Below are positions 1 to 5,600 of a DNA stretch of 6,710 nucleotides, in pieces; position 1 is the stretch's first letter, and every line of letters begins with the position of its first letter. The DNA is from JBCDGZ01 sp038750655. Lineage in GTDB: Bacteria > Bacteroidota > Bacteroidia > Chitinophagales > Saprospiraceae. The notes under the pieces were generated by a model that was not told the origin of the DNA, did not search any database, and saw nothing but the letters and a program-made list of their open reading frames with translations. Made by a program: the position numbers and the translations under genes. The stretch is from the NCBI GenBank assembly GCA_038750655.1, contig JBCDGZ010000236.1, positions 1 through 6,710 on the forward strand, written 5' to 3'.

Positions 1-345
1 AGCAGCTGGACGCGGCCTTCGATCGCACTCTGTAATCAGAACAGCTACAGCAATGCCGAGATTTTCTCTCATGCCTTCAAGACACTAGACATCGGTACTT
101 TGGTCGGTAAGCCTACTTTCGGGGCGGTCATCTCGACCGGTGGTGCTGGCCTAATGGATGGCTCTTTTGTGCGCATGCCTTTCCGCGCCTGGTATGTCAA
201 GGCCACTGGCGAAAATATGGAGCACGGCCCCGCCGTCCCCGATATCGAAGTCGATAATCTACCCGACAGCAAAGCCAATGGCGAAGATCTGCAGTTGCGC
301 CGAGCCGTAGAGGTCTTGCTGGGTGAGATTGAAGAGGGGAGGTAG
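1..345 (+). CDS. S41 / tricorn-type peptidase, C-terminal fragment
   Basis: The frame is open from the left edge and ends at TAG, giving 114 visible residues; the start lies outside the window. It is the end of the catalytic core of an S41 family serine peptidase of the tricorn/C-terminal-processing type, which degrades peptides or clips secreted proteins. The segment NQNSYSNAEIF (residues 12-22) matches the nucleophile region. By alignment with the SASE motif of CtpA enzymes, Ser17 is the likely nucleophile. KPTFGAVISTGG forms the following glycine-rich strand and loop. NMEHGPAVPDIEV is the typical late motif, whose Glu probably corresponds to the catalytic Glu of tricorn. The tail GEDLQLRRAVEVLLGEI is the usual final helix. 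Base composition is GC-rich, unlike the next three genes. It converges on the minus-strand gene at 350 with a 4 bp gap. The TTG at position 100 is internal, not a start. The family assignment is firm; the substrate is unknown. Confidence 0.88.
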   Translation, partial: SSWTRPSIALCNQNSYSNAEIFSHAFKTLDIGTLVGKPTFGAVISTGGAGLMDGSFVRMPFRAWYVKATGENMEHGPAVPDIEVDNLPDSKANGEDLQLRRAVEVLLGEIEEGR

Positions 346-349
346 GGGG

Positions 350-619
350 TTAGTGAGCTGAAATTATTATAAACAATAATAAAAACAAGCTTGGAATAAC
401 GAACGCCAATTGCATGGATAGTTTGGAATAACCCACTTCAGGTTTAACTAAAAATATTGCAAGTCCAAAGTTGATGATTAGCCCTAGAGCCTGGGTGCAG
501 TATCCAAAGGTTATCCATCCTATCCCCATGCTTGGTGCTCCGTAAAATAAACCAAACAAGCTTATACCGCCAGTCAGCAGACAGGCGAAGGTGAGGTAGT
601 GGAAGGGGTTCTTTTTCAT
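350..619 (-). CDS. Small three-helix membrane protein, function unknown
   Basis: An 89-residue protein starts at ATG and ends at TAA. It has a short basic start (MKKNPFHY) and three hydrophobic stretches of membrane-spanning length: about 8-28, 34-59 and 67-87. Short polar turns separate them, including KPEVGYSK before the last. It should sit in the inner membrane. I do not recognise a family. Another minus-strand frame overlaps its 5' part (444-713), but only this frame has a coherent hydrophobic pattern. The gene lies downstream of two other AT-rich minus-strand genes and ends 4 bp from the convergent peptidase stop. No strong Shine-Dalgarno is seen, as is usual in Bacteroidota. The setting of small unrelated AT-rich genes would suit a membrane immunity protein or accessory cargo, but this is inference from context only. 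Confidence 0.6.
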   Translation of the reverse strand: MKKNPFHYLTFACLLTGGISLFGLFYGAPSMGIGWITFGYCTQALGLIINFGLAIFLVKPEVGYSKLSMQLAFVIPSLFLLLFIIISAH

Positions 620-737
620 CGGCGTACCAAAGGATGTGATTGTATATTTTGATATCCGTCTTTATGGAGATAGTTGGACCAATACTCCATAGTAATGGGA
701 GGAAATTAGCCAATCGATAGCCGATTCATTCATTCAT
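620..737. other. Spacer between two minus-strand genes
   Basis: This 118 bp AT-rich spacer separates the membrane protein gene from its upstream neighbour. I see no Bacteroidota -7 box (TAnnTTTG) on the minus strand. A weak 5 bp hairpin (AATCG/CGATT, 713-727) and a short ATTC repeat lie at its right end. Neither makes a convincing terminator. Whether the two genes are co-transcribed cannot be decided from the sequence. Confidence 0.4.
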
Positions 738-738
738 T
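724..738. repeat. Short ATTC tandem repeat at a gene end
   Basis: ATTC occurs three times in a row, followed by ATT. The repeat touches the TAA stop of the minus-strand gene that ends at 738. A change in copy number here would affect only the end of that gene and its 3' flank. It is too short for confident functional meaning. Confidence 0.5.
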
Positions 739-1121
739 TAAAGCAAGGCTTTTTCGTTTGGGATATGTATAAAAACAGCCGTTTCTTCCAGGTAAGGATA
801 AGTTTCAAAAATATCCTTGTTGTCAATTGTCCGAGTAAGGATCTTATGGTGCATATTTTCATGCAATAACTGTAAGATCGCCCTTTCAATATAGACTGGT
901 GTAATCTCTCTAAGGATGACGAGCTCTTCAGACCAAAACACTCCATCAAATTCCTCTTTTTCAAGCAAAAGCTTCAAATTGTTAATGGTGAAGAATATGC
1001 CAAAATATACTTCACCATTTTTTAGGACTAAGTTAAAGTCACAATTGCTGTGTCTATCAGTTTCAGAGAATACACCACCTGGAAATACGACTGCGGCGTC
1101 GAAGTTATCTTTGTCGGCCAT
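738..1121 (-). CDS. Hypothetical 127-residue protein, possibly immunity-like
   Basis: The protein is soluble and acidic-leaning, starts at ATG and ends at TAA, with no signal peptide or membrane segment. Its first half is strand-rich (NCDFNLVLKNGEVYFGIFFTINNLKLLLEKEE). It contains one likely helix (PVYIERAILQLLHENMHHKILT) and ends in a strand (ETAVFIHIPN). I recognise no catalytic motif and no family. The gene is AT-rich (36% GC in 781-900 by hand count), unlike the flanking peptidase and the large gene to the right. This points to acquisition from elsewhere. It lies 71 bp downstream of the DUF4279-like remnant on the same strand. Size, composition and company fit the small immunity genes that accumulate near polymorphic toxin loci, but nothing in the protein itself proves this. 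The bases before the ATG are A/T-rich, a common Bacteroidota initiation context. Confidence 0.65.
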   Translation of the reverse strand: MADKDNFDAAVVFPGGVFSETDRHSNCDFNLVLKNGEVYFGIFFTINNLKLLLEKEEFDGVFWSEELVILREITPVYIERAILQLLHENMHHKILTRTIDNKDIFETYPYLEETAVFIHIPNEKALL

Positions 1122-1192
1122 AAGATGATTATTGTAAAGTTTTCTAAGTGTTGATTTTCAATCATCTCTAATTGTGATTTTATCAAATTAGT
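1122..1192. other. Short AT-rich intergenic spacer
   Basis: These 71 bp lie between two minus-strand genes. I see no stable hairpin with a T-run and no TAnnTTTG promoter box on the minus strand. The two genes could be co-transcribed. Confidence 0.4.
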
Positions 1193-1448
1193 TTATCCTT
1201 TACTGTGAAAAAAAAAGCTGAACCTAGTTGAAATTCTGCTAATGAAGTCCAATTGAATATTGCTCAAGTCGAAACCAAGGCCTGCGTCTTCTGTTTCAGC
1301 ATGTATTGAAAATATACATTCAAAACCGTGATCACTTTTCAGTTTGTTAACTATGTCTACTCTGTCTCCAAGTTGGTTGTAAAAGTAATCTAAGTGTATG
1401 TCTAAGTTTAATTCCTCACCAACGAACGGTTTTGGACCTATGAGATGG
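1193..1448 (-). pseudogene. DUF4279-like protein, 5' end lost at IS junction
   Basis: From the IS edge to TAA there are 84 native residues, starting HLIGPKPFVGEELNLD. The segment LDIHLDYFYNQLGDRVDIVNKL, then a strand ending FSIHAETEDAGLGFDLS, then a final helix and strand (IQLDFISRISTRFSFFFHS) fits the C-terminal two thirds of DUF4279 proteins. These are small proteins of about 130 residues, some encoded beside polymorphic toxins. About 45 N-terminal residues are therefore missing. They are absent from the IS and from the sequence just right of it, so this is not a simple insertion. An antisense ATG inside orfA (complement of 1556-1558) creates a chimeric frame of 121 residues that would add 37 IS- and junction-encoded residues to the remnant; whether it is expressed is unknown. 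The family call rests on pattern recognition only. The truncation is strongly suggested by the IS boundary. Confidence 0.6.
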
Positions 1449-1464
1449 TCCTCCTGAGCCGGAC
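1449..1464 (+). repeat. IS3 left inverted repeat
   Basis: The sequence TCCTCCTGAGCCGGAC pairs with the right end, apart from a 2-base gap and one mismatch. The following CAGAAAA resembles the usual inner part of IS3-family ends. The true end may extend 3 bp left to a TG dinucleotide. Confidence 0.7.
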
Positions 1465-1490
1465 AGAAAAAATTATTAATTTTCAGTCCG

Positions 1491-1769
1491 ATGAAAGAAG
1501 AATCCAAGCCTCGTCGCAAATATCGCAAGTACGATGCAAGCTTTAAAGCCGAAGCCATTCGTCAAATGGAAAACGGCCGTTCGGTTAGGGACTTAGCTTC
1601 CTCCTTAGGAGTCAGTGAAGGCCTACTGCATCGGTGGAAGAAAGTTTCCAAAACCGGTTCAAGTACTACGAGTTCAGAGACTCGCCAGCTGCGTAAAGAG
1701 ATGAAACAGCTTCGAGAAGAGAACGCGATTTTAAAAAAAGCCTTGAGCATTTTCAGCCGTCCAGACTAG
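1491..1769 (+). CDS. IS3 transposase orfA (DNA-binding subunit)
   Basis: This is a 92-residue OrfA of normal IS3 length. Residues 9-50 (KYRKYDASFKAEAIRQ, then SVRDLASSLGVSEGLLHRWKK) form the helix-turn-helix that binds the inverted ends. Residues 60-88 (TRQLRKEMKQLREENAILKKAL) form a leucine-zipper-like coiled coil used for multimerisation. The ATG lies 27 bp inside the left inverted repeat. The frame ends at TAG after the slippery A-run. Most ribosomes would make OrfA alone, while a minority would shift to make the OrfAB transposase. OrfA alone usually modulates transposition. Confidence 0.93.
   Translation: MKEESKPRRKYRKYDASFKAEAIRQMENGRSVRDLASSLGVSEGLLHRWKKVSKTGSSTTSSETRQLRKEMKQLREENAILKKALSIFSRPD
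1733..1739 (+). promoter_or_regulatory. Programmed -1 frameshift site (A7)
   Basis: Seven adenines followed by G sit in the zero frame as A AAA AAA. Both lysine tRNAs can re-pair after a one-base backward slip. Translation then continues at the AGC beginning at 1739, giving an OrfAB fusion of 377 residues (83 from orfA, 294 from the orfB frame). The orfB frame is open across this point and is exactly the -1 frame, so the arrangement fits the known IS3 mechanism. I did not identify a clear stimulatory hairpin downstream. Confidence 0.8.
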
Positions 1770-2623
1770 ACCGGATTCGGTTCATTCAAGATCATGAAAA
1801 TGCTCATGCTGTTCGATTGCTTTGCAAGCTTATGAAAATAAGTAAAAGCAGTTATTATGACCGTGTCGAACGCGATGCGGTGTTTAGGCCACCAGATGAA
1901 TTAGAAAGCCAGATCGTTACTGTTTTCAAGGATCATAAGCGTCGATATGGTACTCGTCGCTTAGTTGCAGAGTTGAAAGAAGCTGGATTTAAAGTTGGTC
2001 GTGCAAAGGTTCGCAAAGTCTTGGCAGCGCACGACTTACAGGCCATTCAGCCTAAATGCTTTGTTCCAAAAACGACAAGGAGTCACCCAAATTTGCGACG
2101 AAGCCCTAATCTATTGCTAGATTATGGACCGATCCAGTCTCCTGACGAGGTCTACGTAGGTGATATTACTTACTTGCCTGTTGAAGGAGGAAAATTTGCC
2201 TTTTTGGCGACTTTCCAAGACGGCTTTACTAGAAAATTGGTAGGCTGGGAACTGGCCGACCATATGCGAGAGACATTGGTTTTAGAAGCACTCAATAAAG
2301 CTATCATTACCAGGCGTCACCCGAAAGGTTTGATCATTCACACAGATGGTGGCGGTCAGTATAGCTCTAAGGCATTCAGAAAAAAGCTGTCTGATCTTGG
2401 CTTCAAACAAAGTATGACACGTCGTGACAACCATTACGACAATGCACAGGCAGAATCCTTCTACAGCCGTTTTAAAGCCGAGCTGTTGGAAGGTGGCATC
2501 TTCCAAAACGTTGAGGATGCCCGATTAGAGACCTTCGATTACATTGAAGGCTATTACAATACAAAGAGGAGACACTCTTCTTTAGGCTACATTTGTTTTT
2601 TCTCAAATCCCATCTTACTTTAG
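1739..2623 (+). CDS. IS3 transposase orfB (DDE integrase domain)
   Basis: This is the catalytic half of the IS3 transposase, normally made as an OrfAB fusion by -1 frameshifting. The frame is open from the slip point. A TTG at 1817 could give a separate 268-residue form. Counted from that TTG, residues 13-80 hold the HTH_21-like part (SSYYDR, RRYGTRRLVAELKEAG). An rve/RNase-H-like integrase core follows. The DDE triad is complete: Asp116 in VGDITYL, Asp177 in IIHTDGGGQYSS and Glu213 in DNAQAESFYSRFK, with the canonical 35 residues between the second Asp and the Glu. The late motif YYNTKRRHSSLGY is present. The usual SP..FE tail is replaced by ICFFSNPILL before the TAG, which overlaps the right inverted repeat. 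The enzyme looks functional. Confidence 0.92.
   Translation, partial: SLEHFQPSRLDRIRFIQDHENAHAVRLLCKLMKISKSSYYDRVERDAVFRPPDELESQIVTVFKDHKRRYGTRRLVAELKEAGFKVGRAKVRKVLAAHDLQAIQPKCFVPKTTRSHPNLRRSPNLLLDYGPIQSPDEVYVGDITYLPVEGGKFAFLATFQDGFTRKLVGWELADHMRETLVLEALNKAIITRRHPKGLIIHTDGGGQYSSKAFRKKLSDLGFKQSMTRRDNHYDNAQAESFYSRFKAELLEGGIFQNVEDARLETFDYIEGYYNTKRRHSSLGYICFFSNPILL
2588..2595 (+). promoter_or_regulatory. Possible Bacteroidota -7 box reading out of the IS
   Basis: TACATTTG matches the Bacteroidota -7 consensus TAnnTTTG. It lies inside the end of orfB and points toward the large gene, whose TTG start is about 95 bp downstream. I find no TTG at the usual -33 spacing, and a match of this length is expected about once or twice per strand by chance in a window this size. 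Treat it as a weak candidate. Confidence 0.22.
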
Positions 2624-2640
2624 CCCGGCTTTTAGGAGGA
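2623..2640 (-). repeat. IS3 right inverted repeat
   Basis: Read on the minus strand this is TCCTCCTAAAAGCCGGGC. It matches the left end in TCCTCCT and in GCCGG plus a C. It overlaps the last base of the orfB stop codon, as is common in compact IS3 elements. Confidence 0.7.
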
Positions 2641-2689
2641 TTGCTATCGCGGCAAAATTGCTACACCCACCCTTACACCAACTACCACT

Positions 2690-5600
2690 TTGAAATCCTT
2701 TACGACTAAAATATTTTTTTCGCTATTCGTACTCGCCCTGAGTCTGACCGGCATTTATGGCCAATCGCCCGTTACTGCTTCCGTTTCACTTTCTGATCCA
2801 AGTCCGTATTTAGAAGATTATATGCAGCCGGGGCGCCTGTTGGCTACGCTGGTGTCTACAGATCAGCGGCCCACTTATGCCGTTAGATTGCAATTCAGCA
2901 TCGAGGCTGGCGGCCAGCGGATACTGCTGCCGGGCGATCCTACTTTTGCGCCGGTTGTAGAACTCACCCGTGGTTTGCCACTCGTATTGCAAGGCGAGGA
3001 TCTGCGGCCATATTTCGATCTCAATTTTCTGGATCCGCCCACCCGCGAACGCATCCTCGCTTTGGGCAACGAGCTTCCGGCAGGTCCGGTGACCATCTGT
3101 TTGGCGGCATTCGACCTCAATTTTCTGGCTAGCCCACCGGTGTCAAATACCGCTTGCGGAATGGGTATCATCGACTTGCACCAGCCTCCCCTGCTAGTGG
3201 CACCCACTTCCGTTTCCAGCTCTGCCGATGTCAGTACGAGTACGCCTCAGGCCATCAATTTCAGCTGGCAGCCCCAGCATTTTTTTGCCTCCGAATACCG
3301 GTTGGAAATATGGGCCGACGACCTAGGTTTCGGCAATAATTTCCTGATCGAGAACGTTCCGCCACTCGTACAGATCAACACCCTCAACACCAGCTATTTA
3401 CTAACGGATATAGACCCCATACTCGAAGCTGGCGTCAACTACGTATGGCGCGTACAAGCCAGCGATCTGGCCGATAGAGAGCGCTTTATCAACGATGGTT
3501 TCTCTGAGCTCGGACGGTTTCGAATGGTAGCGCCCGAGCCCGATCTGCCACCCGTTCCCTGCGGCATGCCCAGCCATTTGACCTATCAGCTGATCGATGA
3601 GCAGACCGTGTCCTTGAGCTGGACTCCCGCCAATGACTTGCCGCACACCCTGGATCTGGGGTCTATGGACGATCCGGCTTATTTGAGCTCCTCAATAGGA
3701 ACATCGGCCGGAACCATAGGCAGTGAAGCGCCCTTTGGCTCTTCTGGGCAAGAGGAATCTTCGCCACCCGACTTACCCTCCTCCAGTACGGGCAGCTACA
3801 CCTGGACCAACCTGGAAGCGAGCTACGAATACTACGTGTATGTATGCGCGCCCTGTCCGGGAAATACTGTGCCTGAGTGCCGATTCCTAAGCTTCGAGAT
3901 GCCCGACCTGGCCAGCTGTGCCCCCAATATTCTGGCACAGATGGGCCAGATCACACCGACCTCCGTACAGTTTTCTTGGACCAGCGACCCCACCTGGACC
4001 GATCACTACAGCATCCATATCGGGATGGATAGCATGTACCTGCCGCCTAACAGCCAGGAGACCACCTGCGGAAGTCTAAACCCAGACACCGATTACGTGG
4101 CCAGAATCTGCGCACATTGTCCGGCAGGGGCAGGTCAAAATTGCGTCGAGTACAGCTTTCGAACGACTGATTTTCGCTGCGCGACCACTGCAGAAATTGA
4201 GGAACTTGTGCGCATCACAACACTGCCGCCAGATGGCATTCGCATCGATTGGTCTGAGTTGCCCGCAGAGGTACTGGAGCCGGGGCCGGACATTGCGATC
4301 AGTCCCGAATACGAGGGACCGGAGATTGCCGATCGACCTGCAGAATCGGGCCAAAATCAAGACTTCACCGGCCTGGAACCCGGGCAGACCTATACCATCA
4401 CTTTTTGTGTGCCGTGCGGGGAGGAGGAGCTTTGTGTAACGCGCGACATCACCATTCCGCTCTGCGAACAGCTGGTGCTGGAAAGCTTTGATAGCCGGTA
4501 TGTTTTTCACGACCGGGCGGAGGTTTTTTGGGGACTTCCACAGGTGGCCACTATAGATAGTTTTCGGCTCCGTCTGCGTACGGAAGGCAGTTCCGTCTGG
4601 CTAGCGCAATCGCCCGGGATCATTGGTCAGATGGAGTCTTTTCGCTTCGACCAGCTCACGCCCAACACGACCTATGTGGCCGAGCTTTGTCCCATCTGTA
4701 ATCGCGAGGCGACCAACTGCGAGGAGCTGACATTTACCACCACTGCGGTGGTTTGTGATCGCTTGGGCGATGATAGCGAATTCGAGTACATCTGCGGAGA
4801 CCAAAGCGATTTGCTGCCCTTCGAAGCATCTCCCCTTTTGCAGCAACTGCGGCCCGGCGACAGCATCTGGGTAGCTGATTTTAAGATGGAAATTCTGGAG
4901 GTGTCCAGCCTGTCTTCCCCATGGGCCGGACGAGGCAGAACGGCTGTTCCCTATCTGAACGGAGCCCTGGTCGAGTTCACCTTCTCGGCCATAGAGATCA
5001 ACGAAAATTGTCGGCTGACTGCCGGAGAGCTGGAAGCCGTACCACCCTGGGCAGAGCTGGTGACGGATCTCCAAAATACTCTAAACGACGCCCAGGATCT
5101 GCTGAGCAATCTCACTGGTACGATCGAGGATCTGTCTACCGCTCTGGGGTTGGTAGAAGATGTGGCCGATATGCTGGCTACGCTTCAGGAGTTGCAGGTA
5201 CTCATGCAGCAGGATCCGGAAAATTTTCCGCCAGAGCTTCAGGATCAACTACAAGAAGCCATCGATTGTCTGACCAATCCAGATATTGTCGATAAGTCGG
5301 TTTGTGAAGAGCTGATCGAGGATGTCATTGCCGGTCTGGAGGAATTGCAGTCGGCCCTTTACGATGCAGACTATCAGGTCGATTTCCTCCCGGCTGAAGA
5401 GATGATCTACGGCTATGATACGCTGAGCTATCCGGAGATGAATATTCGCGACTGGTATATTCAAGTGCCCGACATAGACGAACGGCCCTATACCGTGGCC
5501 TGGAAGTCGGTACCTCAGGGGCAGAGCGATTATGTACAGGCCAGGCGCGATCCGGCAGGTCCGCTGGACTCGGTCCGATTTGTATATCAGGACCTCGATA

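Larger units (their letters stand above)
1449..2640 (+). mobile_element. IS3-family insertion sequence
   Basis: A transposon of about 1.2 kb has imperfect inverted ends that both begin TCCTCCT and share GCCGG plus a C. It carries the two-frame orfA/orfB transposase arrangement with a slippery A-run, and a complete DDE domain. Length and gene order are normal for IS3, so it appears intact and possibly active. Its base composition (42% GC in 1921-1980) lies between the AT-rich island and the GC-rich large gene. Three- and four-base flanks on the two sides do not match at any boundary choice I tried. The exact ends are uncertain by about 5 bp, because IS3 ends often start with TG and a TG lies 3 bp further left (1446). 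Left of it is the broken DUF4279-like gene; right of it, 50 bp away, the large secreted protein starts in the same orientation. Confidence 0.9.

Noticed and set aside
444..713. Minus-strand 89-codon frame overlapping the membrane protein gene
   Set aside because: The alternative frame (350-619) gives a coherent three-helix membrane pattern, while this one has no consistent pattern. A shadow frame is more likely, though not excluded.
713..727. AATCG/CGATT inverted repeat as a terminator
   Set aside because: The stem is only 5 bp and no T-run follows in the direction of transcription.
734..964. Minus-strand 76-codon frame within the 127-residue gene
   Set aside because: It overlaps the longer gene in another frame and is rich in Lys, Leu and Ser, as expected for shifted AT-rich coding sequence.
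1125..1165. TTGAAA and TACAAT on the minus strand upstream of the 127-residue gene
   Set aside because: Spacing is 19 bp, the second box lies only about 10 bp before the ATG, and Bacteroidota housekeeping promoters do not follow this E. coli pattern.
1440..2650. Target site duplication of the IS
   Set aside because: Three- and four-base flanks do not match for the boundaries tried (from the TCCTCCT ends up to 3 bp further out).
2810..5464. Several minus-strand open frames of 60-157 codons across the large gene
   Set aside because: They are antisense to one continuous plus-strand frame with clear domains. High GC content makes such shadow frames common, and none shows a recognisable motif.
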